Assembly (NCBI GenBank): GCA_014529385.2
Contig: CM043966.1
Coordinates: forward strand, 44,216,537-44,280,536
Length of the DNA stretch: 64,000 bases
Direction: 5' to 3'
Origin: Adiantum capillus-veneris
Taxonomy: Eukaryota > Streptophyta > Polypodiopsida > Polypodiales > Pteridaceae
Part shown: positions 1-9,816 of the stretch, one piece after another
Layout of the letters: every line of letters begins with the position of its first letter
How positions within the stretch are numbered: position 1 is the stretch's first letter
The notes under the pieces: generated by a model
The model's input: only the letters and a program-made list of their open reading frames with translations
Told to the model about the DNA's origin: nothing
Databases searched by the model: none
Program-made: the position numbers and the translations under genes

Positions 1-12
1 TTAATTTTTGCT

Positions 13-590
13 CCAATTTTGCAAGCCCCTGACTGGAGCAAAATCTTTCATGTTTATGTGGATGCATCAGCCTATGCCATCGGGTGCATATTAGCCCAAC
101 CAGGAGAGAAGAAAATGGATTTTCCCATTTGCTACTCTAGTCGGCAACTAAACAACGCAGAGAAAAATTATACTACTACGGAAAGAGAAGGTTTGGGGAT
201 GATATATGCTGTCAAAAAATTTAGACACTACCTTCTAGCAAACAAGTTTGTTTTCTTCGGATCACCAAGCACTGCTATATCTAGTAAACAAACCTTGCAA
301 CACTAGAACAATTATTCGCTGGATTATACTATTGCTTGAGTTTGACTTCACGGTATTTGTGAAAAAGGGGACCACACACACACACGAGCATATAATCTTT
401 CAAGATTGTTTCATGGGGAAGCGCCTGAGGGTGTTGATGATGATCTTCCCGATTCACATATGTTTAACATCGAAATGGTACCGAGATGGAGCGAAGAGGT
501 CATTCCTCTACCCACAATCGTCTCATTACAGATACAAAGACAACCATCAATTATACATCAAACACGAAATCTCCAGCTTTTAGCATGACG
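13..590 (+). pseudogene. Ty3/gypsy RNase H C-terminal part and following linker (element G1)
   Basis: This is the window-edge fragment of a Ty3/gypsy pol gene. The first frame reads the RNase H region with VYVDASAYAIGCILAQ, then SSRQLNNAEKNYTTTEREGL and FRHYLLANKF, the usual order of plant gypsy RNase H (it degrades the RNA strand of the cDNA hybrid). A frameshift near 265 moves the DHQALLYLVNKP motif into another frame, and a second shift near 400 moves GEAPEGVDDDLPDS, a linker motif typical of Athila/Tat-like pol proteins. RT proper lies off the window. The same linker occurs in G2 near 44920. Non-functional: two frameshifts and stops. Confidence 0.85.
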
Positions 591-610
591 ACTGTAAAAA
601 CACGGAACGG

Positions 611-1885
611 ATGGGAATATTGAGACTATGTGTACAGCCCGAAGAATCCACCTACTACCTCAAACATGCTTATATACATAATACAGGATTTCACAATGGA
701 GAAACACAGACATGCCAACGGCTAAAGAGACTGGGAGTCTACTGGCCAAACATGGAACACAACGTCGATACATATGTAAAATCCTGCGATAACTGTACTA
801 AACAACCTCCAGTGGAACATGCCACCCTGTTTAGAGTAGTACAAGCATCCAAATGGAGTACTCACGTAGTTGGGTACTTCAAAAACAAAACCTTCCCAGA
901 GGAATGGGACAAAGCAAGAATGAAAACTGTAGAAGAAGAGGCCAAACACTATCTGCTCATTGCTAACCAACATTATGGGCGGGGAAAGGACAAACAACTA
1001 CGGCTGTGTGCTACAGAAAGAAAATATCACGTTATCTTAGATCAAGCACACTCAGGACAGCAAGGGGGACATTTCTCTACTGATAAAATGACAAAGCTCG
1101 TGCTACACTCAGGCATATGGTGGCCAACCCTATTTATGGATGTAGAGATATATGTCAAACGATGTGATGAAAGTCAACGCACAAAACCACCCCAATGGAG
1201 AGATGAAATGCCACTGAGGCCAATGATGGGGGTATGTGGTTTTGCCAAATGGGGCATTGACTTCATTTGTTCCATCATACCTCCAGGATACAGGACACAC
1301 GCACAATACATCATAGTAGCAATAGACTACATGACGAAATGGGGGGAAGCAAAAGCGACCTAAAAAAATGATGCAAGGACTACAACTCAGTTCCTTTTCA
1401 AACACGTCTTTACGAGATATGGACTACCTATTGAAATAGTGAGCGATAGGGAAACACGCTTTTTAAACTACGTCATTGAAAGCCTCCTTGACGAATTCAT
1501 GGTAGTCGATCGCAAATTGGCACCCTATCATCCGCAAGCTAATGGACAGGCAGAGAGTACCAACAAAATCTTGTGCACAATACTCACCAAAATAGTCAGT
1601 GACTCAAGGAATGATTGGGATCAAAAGCTACACACAGCCTTATGACAGAGTAGCTTTTAAAACTTCCATCGGTACGACTCTCTTTAACCTGGTATTCAAG
1701 ATTATTGCGATCCTACCTTTGGAATTCCTAATCAAAACCCTAAGAGTGGCAACACAATTAGGATGGATGGGCCATGAGCTATCGGAGAGACTAGACACCC
1801 TGGAACAATTAGATGAAACCCAACTTAAGAGCGATAGATGGGATATATGCTCAAAAAAAACAAATGAATGCTTTCCATGATCAAC
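611..1885 (+). pseudogene. Ty3/gypsy integrase, N-terminal and catalytic part (G1)
   Basis: This is the integrase region, which inserts element cDNA into the host genome. It shows two H2C2-like modules. The first has HNTGFH and CDNC (about 683-800). The second has AHSGQQGGHF and CDES, with the last Cys replaced by Ser (about 1048-1180). The catalytic core follows: GIDF, IVAIDYMTKW, a TAA at 1361, IVSDRETRF, then YHPQANGQAESTNK, giving D, D and E. A frameshift near 1640 carries the frame into FKTSIGTTLFNLVF and LEQLDETQL. The C-terminal part resumes at 3040 beyond an insertion. Stops and shifts make it inactive. Confidence 0.88.
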
Positions 1886-1889
1886 ACGT

Positions 1890-3039
1890 TGTGAGCGGGA
1901 TGGAAGTACACACAATGCCTCTATAATGACCCGACACACACTTTTGGGATGATACACACACACACACACACACACACACTATGGGGCACCACTTGGCTTA
2001 CACAACCCACATGGCCGAGACAGGGAACACACCGATGGAGTGAGAGGAGAGAGACTATCCATTTGCCCACTCCACACAGAGACACACACACACACATACA
2101 CCCAAAAAACTCAGCTCAAAAGAGGAGAATTTCTGATGTTTAGATACAATTGAGCTTGGGCCAACACCAATGGGGCAAATAGCTCACACAATATGGGTAA
2201 AATATGCCAGATACAATCACAAATTGGAGCAGAGGCTTCGCTCATAAGAGAAACTTACACAGCCAAAACAACAAAAAAAATAGTGAGGAATTTGGCAAAA
2301 TGGACAGCACCATTGCGTCCGAAACAGCCCAAAACCCAAGTCTACAATGTCAAAGTGCTCAAATCCGACTTCGGATGAGCAGTTTATGGCCAAAATAAGC
2401 CCCAAAAACAGCAAAAACCCACTTGCGGCTGTTCCTCCTCTTCTCTCCACGTTCTTTCTGGTCTTCTCTCAGGTTTTTCAGTTCCCACACTTAGCTTTAT
2501 TACTTGGGCACCCTTGACCTTTTAATTGACCTCAAACGGACCCCGAACAAGCCAAAAAGGTGGTCTCGCAGTGCATAGTTGTCACCCTGTTGCATCCATC
2601 CGCACACCTGGCACTCAGCCTTTTCCAATAATGCATCCTGCAACCACGTGAAGTGGCCCCCAAATACAGTTCTCATGATGACCTTTTTGCATAATTATCA
2701 CAAGGAAACACCCACGTTGTGTCCGTACTTATCCATGTGCAAGTATTGATCCCATTCGACCTCCTGATGCCACTATATGCCCCTGCTTACCTCATGTCGT
2801 CAGCCCGCGGATAGCTTCCTCGAGAAGTTTTACGCGTTACCAAATCCTCATTATTATAGAAAAAACACACTGATACTGGTGACGATGAAAATCGATGCAC
2901 TATGTACATGCTGCCCTACCTGTACACATGTGGACCCCACGCAACCACCTGGCTCTGGAAAATGGGTAATCCTTTATTTTATGCAGCATGCATGTGTATA
3001 TACATATGTGCAATCCCTTGCTCCAAAAAACTCCTAACA
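1890..3039. mobile_element. Solo-LTR-like insertion in the G1 integrase
   Basis: The integrase reading FHDQHV breaks at 1889 and the tail resumes at 3040. The related copy G2 reads through without a gap here. The 1150-bp insert begins TGTGAGCGGG, ends CTCCTAACA (TGT...ACA), and is flanked by the 4-bp repeat ACGT (1886-1889 and 3040-3043). It has no coding capacity, so a solo LTR left by LTR-LTR recombination is the simplest reading. It carries an AC microsatellite at 1954-1979. The family and orientation are unknown. Confidence 0.65.
1954..1979. repeat. (AC)n microsatellite
   Basis: A 26-bp uninterrupted AC run inside the solo-LTR-like insertion. Confidence 0.95.
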
Positions 3040-3457
3040 ACGTGATCGACAAGGAGTTTCTAAAAGGGATTATGTTTTAATGTATACCCTTAAACTACAC
3101 TCCAAAAAACTCAAAAAGCGAGGGATGGGGCCTTTTGTAATACATGATATATCACAAAGTGGCGCCATCAAGCTGGTAACATTAGCAGGAGAGGAGATGC
3201 CTAATTGGATGAGTGGCTACAGATTATAGAAATATCTTCTTCCGCTGACACTAGAACAACTCGCTGCACTACATGCAGCAACTCAGTGCAGAAGTCAGGC
3301 ACAAGACATTCGGGAACAAGCACAACAACAAGAAGCCAAAATCAAACTATTAAAGCACAAGGAGCAAGCAAACATTTAGAGGAAAGCACAACAGAACGAT
3401 GCTCTATATATTGCTCCGATAACATTCATACAAACGGCAGCTACATGGTTAGGAGAA
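3040..3457 (+). pseudogene. Integrase C-terminal tail and Gln/Ala-rich linker (G1)
   Basis: The pol tail continues after the inserted sequence. It reads KRGMGPFVIHDISQSGAI, then VTLAGEEMPNWMSGYR, which corresponds to the GPY/F-type C-terminal module of gypsy integrases. A Gln/Ala/Lys-rich stretch follows, with a helical look (QAQDIREQAQQQEAKIKLLK). G2 has the matching tail GNGPFVTHF and GEEMPD near 46430-46500. In-frame stops near 3080 and 3380 show decay. Confidence 0.75.
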
Positions 3458-3770
3458 ATGGATCTACGCATTAAGTTACAACTTGTCGATGGCACCACTG
3501 AGCGAGCATTAGTGGACACTGGGGCCAGAGCTAATGTGGTTAATTACTCCACTTTCAAAAAAATCACGCGGGAGCCTCTAATGCCAAACACTATGGGGTT
3601 GAAAGTAGCAAACAAAGGCACTATGGACAGTCTGGGCCACATAAATTTACCAATCACCATTGATGGAACAGTTTATCCGCATCAATTTCATGTGGTCGAC
3701 GATTAGCATCTTAACGAAGCAGTTATTCTGGGGGTGTCGTGTGGATGTGCACTGATCAAGCCACGCCAAA
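3458..3770 (+). pseudogene. Aspartic-protease-like domain downstream of integrase (G1)
   Basis: An 82-codon open stretch reads LVDGTTERALVDTGARANVV, then MGLKVANKGTMDSLGHINLPITID and FHVVDD. A shifted frame then gives AVILGVSWM. The DTGA active-site signature, the central hydrophobic-Gly segment and the ILG motif near the C terminus are the three landmarks of retropepsins, which process Gag-Pol. In ordinary Ty3/gypsy elements this domain precedes RT. Here it follows the integrase tail, and G2 has the same order. It is broken by a stop at 3704 and a frameshift. An alternative is a protease-like domain with a different job. Confidence 0.7.
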
Positions 3771-4448
3771 CTGACAGAACAATACCTTGCTCAAACAAGC
3801 GGACCAATCTTTTGCCACGCCCTACGTACAAACAGACCATGTATGGGAACCTCTACCATCACCACATGCACCAGCTCAACAATATTCCACAACTGTGGTC
3901 AAGAAAATATGGGTTAAAAAATCCATCATGCAAACCAATCCTAAGCAATTGTGGATACCCAAATGACAAAACAATACAAGTCTGCCTACATTGCTTACAC
4001 AGAAATCAGACCTCGCCAAATTGCCTACGGCTTTTGTCAGACGACCTAGGCCAATGGAACACCACCCTCGACAACCCAGTCAAAGCTATGAACTACAGAC
4101 CTAAATCATTAGGAATCAAGACAATGATAGATCTCAGGCAAAATATGTGTCCAAAAATGGTTGCAAGAAACAGATATGGTCAAAACGAAAAAAACATGGC
4201 CATAAACTAGGAAATGGGGCAAACTAAAGAAAAACATGTCCAAACTTGAAAATATTTTACAAGTGTACTAGGAAAACCTATAAGATTCTGACCCAATATG
4301 TTTAAGAAAGCTAAGCCATGGAGTTTCAAGCCATTTGAATCCCAAAATCCACTTCAAAATACCCAAAATCTCTAAGTCTGCAAAGGATTTCCAAAATTTA
4401 GTCTAGCTGTCAAACCATTGATCCAAATTCCAAAAATTTTGGACCACG
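3771..4448 (+). other. Decayed linker after the protease-like domain
   Basis: One frame holds short readable pieces (VVKKIWVKKS, KQLWIPK, FVRRPRPME) separated by stops. They look like a basic linker of the same polyprotein. From about 4210 on I see only AT-rich sequence without a coding signal. Confidence 0.4.
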
Positions 4449-4490
4449 ATGAACCCTACCAGATTGTGTCATCAGATTTCTAGAATGTTG

Positions 4491-4627
4491 CCCAACATGG
4501 ATCGCGATCCATGTACCTCCAACTCTAAATCCAGAGAAATTTGCACAGAAGCATCCCCATATGTCCAGGAACAATTTCCCCTAGTTGGAACTTCAAAGTT
4601 CTTCCCAACATGGATCGCGATCCATGT
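4491..4627. repeat. Pair of 18-bp perfect palindromes in a 24-bp direct repeat
   Basis: CATGGATCGCGATCCATG is its own reverse complement and occurs at 4496-4513 and again at 4609-4626. The identical match between the two sites extends to 24 bp (4491-4514 and 4604-4627). They lie inside an open but unrecognised 181-codon stretch (4449-4994). A degenerate form occurs in the G1 LTR near 8802. Confidence 0.9.
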
Positions 4628-4779
4628 TCCTTTTTGCCAAAATTCATCTGTTACATTACATCCTTGTGCCTATAGTAATCTTAGATGCACTGGCCAAATT
4701 TGGGATAGTTTTGACAAAGTTATGCTCATTTTTCATTTTGTGGTCAAGTTTACACTTTTCAACAGTTTTGATCAATGGC

Positions 4780-7700
4780 TAAAACTTGTTTTCAATGCTA
4801 AAATTAATGAGAAAGCTCACATCACCGAGCAGGTACTTGAAGCAATTCTGGATAACATCTTCATCGGAAGGTTTCAAGCAGTAGACAGAGAAATAGTAAA
4901 GGCCACAATCTTTCCACGGGAAATGTGGACACTACACCAAAAGCCAGAAGTGCAAGCAAGGGATAGGTGCCTACGATTAGACAGCTTCTTATGATTGCCT
5001 CCTTGGGGAACGGACTTCAGGTGAGCTCACGAGCTCATAAGTTCAATTCATTACAATGGGGAAGCAACTCTGACCGACAAGGATGGGGTAGTAGTCAAGG
5101 TAAAGATCACATCAGAAATTATCAATGAAGCCACCCACCTGCTGCAAGGGACGCACAATCTCTTGCAAAAGACAAAGGCAATAGATAATGATAAAACCTT
5201 CCTGAAGCAACGAGGCCACAAGCTGACGTATCAAGATTTGATATACTCAAAAACTGAACTGCCATCGCGCCTTATATCGCAACACTTCAAAGTGCACAAG
5301 CCGCCCAAATATACAGAACCATTGTTGCACATGGCCGTGGTAATGGCAATAGGCTTGTAGAGGGAAGAGTGGTCAATTGCGACTTCGGTAATTATCTTCT
5401 TGACAATATTGTCGGAGCAAACCTAAAGGGAAGCCAAAGAAGCAAAGCCTACATGAACGAGGGACCAATGCTGACGCGTATTGCCTATCAGGCACTGGGG
5501 ATGATCGATGATCTACCACCAAAGCATTGATAGATCTGATCCACAGATCTAAAAGAGCAGTAAGATCGGTGGCAGGACCTCCACCAGGCCAAAAACCAGA
5601 AGTTAAGCAGACGAGGCAAAGCTCACCTTTAAAAGATTTTGATAGCGAAAAGACAGAGTCAGATGCTCAAAGTAGCCAGGAAGCGGGGTCCTAACAGAGA
5701 GACACTCCTTCTGAGTACCAGTCTTCGGAGGAGGAGCATGACATCCAATACACTCTTGGATATACAATATTGAGAAAGAAAGATGTGCATGTGGCAGAGG
5801 CTATTCCCATTACTCATGCCAGGAGGACAATGGAAGAAGCTCAGGCATTGAGGGAAAGGCTCTGCCAACAAAAGCATGATGAGAAACAAACCCAAGGAAC
5901 CAAAGCTGATGATGAGAAAGAGGAGAAAGAGGCAGAAAACATTCCACTGCTACGCAGGCAAACAATTGCTTTAGAAAGGATCAAGCAGTAGAAGGGGCAA
6001 GAAGCTGAAGAAAAATGTGAGATTGCCAACGCCATGCGACATCGAATCCATAATGAACTCAAGCAAAAAATGGAGCAAAGGGAAAAAGAAGAATCAAAGA
6101 AGCCAAGTGTCGATGATCTCGAATCATCTGACGAATCTAATCGAAGCAAAAATGAGGAAAGTAACTCGCAAGGGGAGGAACAACAAGACACACATGACCA
6201 ACAAGGTCAAGAGTTTGGTTCTCCCAAGGACACTGGGGCACCTCCAGAAACTACGGAGAAAGGGAAATAAAAAGTTGAAGACTTGCTAGAACAAGGAGCG
6301 GAGGAAAGGCAGTCGGAACTTAAAGTAGATCAAGAAACGGAGGCCACACAAACAAAGCCCACCACAACCTCTGCTGCTCTAGAAGATCAAAGACGGAGAG
6401 AAAAGAAAACTGATGAGGGTGAACAATCGGATCAGGGCCAAAAAAGCCAGCAGAGGCCAAGATCACCTCGATCACAAGCTGCAATGGAGGAAGGAGTGGA
6501 AATAGCCAAGTCCTTTGACATTGATGCTCACTTACAGCAGATCAAGCTCTCGTTTCAATGTCAAAGGGCTCTTTACAATTTGCACGAGCTGGAGTTGAAA
6601 GATACAAAGAAAGAAGCATCTAAGACGGCAACAGATTCCTTGCAGCTAAAGCAAAGAATAGAGGCATTAGAGAAGGCACAACTCCAGGCACAATCAAAGT
6701 TGCAAAGCGAACAAGAAAATGTAGCCTACTATTACAAAGAGGTACAATAGTTTAACGAGGCAAACTCCGCACTACAAGTTGAGCAGCAATGTCTCGAGGA
6801 GGAGCTAACCAAAGAAAGAGAACAAAACGAGAAGCTGCAAGGCTCGTATGCTGTGGTTAGCAGATCTCTGACTCAGCTCCTTGCCATACAAGAGACCCCC
6901 TCCTCCTCAACGACGACTGCAAGATCTGCCTCATTGAATCAAGATATTAAAGATTTGAAAGAAGCCCCAGCTTAAGAAAAATATGATAGACACATCATGA
7001 CAGTAGGACATAGGGCCCTACAACGAGTCAAGGACGAAGAAATCGAAGAATTAAAGAAGCAGTTGGCTGAGGTAAGAGGGGACTTAGAGACTTTGAGGGC
7101 CAATCAGACAAAGCATCAGCAGGCCCCAATAGAATTTGAGCAAGAAGTAGGGTTTGAACTTTCCACATCTGAGGCTTATCAAACAGAGGTGCCCACTACC
7201 AGCACGAGAAAAGGAGCGCAGGAATCTGCAGATCCAACCACAATATCCACTTCGGAGTCGGCCAAGGACAAAATTCAGCGCTGGATCTCAGAAGTAAAGG
7301 ATCCCTCGCACAAAGCTTATATGCAGTATGAACTGAAAGTGTTGGAATTGGCTGCCCTCCTCATGATTACTCCAGATGAGGTGGTTAGAATATTGGGCAT
7401 GAGATGATCGCCTTGCCATTGATGCGGCAAGAGGCTAGGTTATGGCAGCAAAAAATGCTACCAGAACTTGAACCAAACAGTTCCTATCACGGCACTTCAG
7501 ATTCAGACAATCATTGATAATCAACCCCTCTGGCAAAAGAAATGGTTTGATCAAAGGCCAACAGATGAAACCTATTACAGGAATGCTCCCCAGCATCTCA
7601 GGATCGACCCAACTTACTGTCCCATCAACAAACGGCTATCCTGGGACAGCTTTTACACTTGGCAAAGCAAAAGGCCGGTGGTGCTAAACTACCCGGTAAT

Positions 7701-8208
7701 CACAAGGCCACTCAATAACAACCCACCGTCCGAGCAGTATATGGTACAAACTCTCAAAGGGGTGGTCAACATGATGAAGGAGATCTCGAATCTTGCATGT
7801 CAGATGCTTGTAAAGATTGCCAAGATGCTCATCACCTGCATTACAACTTTCAATGATATAGAAGCAGCAGAGCATCCCTAGCAAATCTTTGTCGAAGGCA
7901 CGCGAGGCATTTGCTGGAATATGGAAACCAAAATCCCAAGTAGGAATGTCATCATGGGATTATATGCAAGAGTCATGTTCCTGCCCTCTCATTACATGCA
8001 GACCTTCGAAGAGGCATTCATGACAGGCTTTTTTGAAGTGGACTCCTCCATATTCAATCCTATGACAAGAGATCTGCCAGCCCATCACATCGCCTATCAA
8101 AGTACCCTTAGCAACAATCCTTTCCGAGAGTTGGCCACTAAAGTAGAGATTGAAACAAGAGCTCAGAAATTCAGAAACCTCACTGCAATGCTCGAGAGAA
8201 GACAATAG
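4780..8208 (+). pseudogene. Long degraded ORF of G1 between integrase/protease and 3' LTR, function unknown
   Basis: A roughly 1100-codon ancestral reading frame can be followed in three segments: about 4780-5340, then 5340-5523 with NCDFGNYLLDNIVGAN and MLTRIAYQALGM, then 5524-8208. The last segment stays in one frame except for a probable short shift near 7400-7480. Interruptions are mostly single stops (5692, 5989, 6268, 6748, 6973, 7405, 7879), several apparently CAG/CAA changed to TAG/TAA. The middle is Lys/Glu/Gln-rich with strong coiled-coil character (6300-7080). The last third is a mixed globular sequence (KKWFDQRPTDETYYRNAP, PSHYMQTFEEAFMTGFFEVD). Its position matches the extra ORF of Athila/Tat-type elements. 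I recognise no domain; an env-like or Gag-like structural role is conceivable but unproven. Confidence 0.6.
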
Positions 8209-8250
8209 CCTACACTCAGAGACGGCTTGCACAAGGACGTGCAATGAATA

Positions 8251-8262
8251 GGAAGGGGGGAA
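8251..8262 (+). other. Polypurine tract of G1
   Basis: GGAAGGGGGGAA lies immediately before TGCTTGGTGG and just after the end of the long ORF. This is the expected plus-strand primer site next to a 3' LTR. Confidence 0.75.
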
Positions 8263-9403
8263 TGCTTGGTGGATACAGGCGTATGCACACCAAACCCTGT
8301 AAACACTTACTCGATTTTTCCAAGAAAGCCGTGTAATTCAGCCTATGATGATTTGTAATTGTGATGTAATTTGACAATACCCTCTCAACCTCTCTGAGTC
8401 TACACCCTTGTAAGTGGCCAGATGGCCGTGGGAAACCTCCCTTAACTTTTAGGTCAAAACCTTTAGTTTGGACTAAAGAGAAATCATTAGCTTGGAAGAT
8501 TTGAAAACGTGCACTATGGGAGCTTCTTGCTGCTACAAATTGTAATCCTCTTTTCTCCTGGACTAGTAATCAGAATTCATTTCCGAATAGCACATTGCGT
8601 TCCTTGTCTCTTGCTCTACAATCTAAGTGTAATCATCTTCAATTCTGCTGTGGTTTGCGACGATTTGCTTGTGAGCTAAATGTATTGATTTGGACGTTAA
8701 AATGGTTGTTTTTTGATGTTTTGACCATGGATAACTGTTTCTATGCTTAAGGAGGACATTTCTGAGTACTTCTGTTTCAGTTTTCTGCACATTTTTTGTG
8801 ATGGATCGTGATTTATGTACCTTCCCAGATGGTGACAGAACTTGGTAGGATTGTGCCCTTAGGTGTTGTGACACTTCTCCTTAAGTTTCGTTGCATCACG
8901 AATTTGTTTGGATGCCGAAAAGGCGTGATGACCTAGAGCGGTGAGATTGGACGCATACTGATTGCCTGACTAGGAAATGGTTGATTTGCTTTTGTCGTAG
9001 AATGAGTAGCCCTCTGAGTTCACTTTGGTGAGATTGACACTCTCATTAAGTCTCCGTGCCCCATCCCGAGTCGCTTCCTTGCATATTGACATTATGTTAG
9101 TACAAAAGAGCTATGTTGCAGACGTCCGTCGCGGCGACCCGCTAACAACTACCACAAAAATTCCATGCAAAGCACTTTCCAAAACCAATCCCACTTCGTC
9201 GCACGCAATCTTATCCTCACCCTTCAACTAACCCTTGTATTCCCACCCTTTCTTTTTCCTTCTAAACTTAATGACCCCCATTTTTAGATTTTCTCTTGAT
9301 CGGTATCCCTTACAGCTTTTCTTACAATGAGCATCGTGGACATGGACATGGCCGCTTGGTCTAATCTTGGCCGGTGAAAGGACATGGCCATTTGGTCTAC
9401 TCT
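8263..9403 (+). mobile_element. 3' LTR of G1 (start supported, end not located)
   Basis: The LTR start TGCTTGGTGG directly follows the polypurine tract. The sequence is non-coding. I could not find the LTR end because the partner 5' LTR lies outside the window and no target duplication was recognised. The interval is given up to the next assignable element. Near its right end a short motif (GGACATGGCC...TTGGTCTA) is duplicated at about 9338-9400. Confidence 0.55.
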
Positions 9404-9816
9404 TGTCATAAATATTAATAACAACCTTCTAAAAGTATTCTCCATCTTAATTTGGCCACTTAACTCCAAGGAAAATAAAAAGAGAACAAGTGAAATTGAT
9501 TAAGTGTTGATGGACCAACCGGCCAAGGCTTGGGACCAAAAGGGAAAAGTCCATAAAAGAGCAAGCGTAATTGCTAACTAGTCATCTCAGTCATGGGTAC
9601 AAGTCAAGGAAGGAGCCTTGATCAAAGGTACATGACAAAGGAGATGATCGAAAGCAATTATAGGAGTCTAAAAATAAAAAGTGATTGTGCTCAGCTCAAC
9701 TCATTAGAATAGGTCTTTAGAATCCAAGTATGACATTTGGGAAGCTTTTAGGTGAAAATATAACTTGCCACAAATTGTCCAAATTTAGCAGGTCTAAATT
9801 TAGTAGATTTTGGTAG

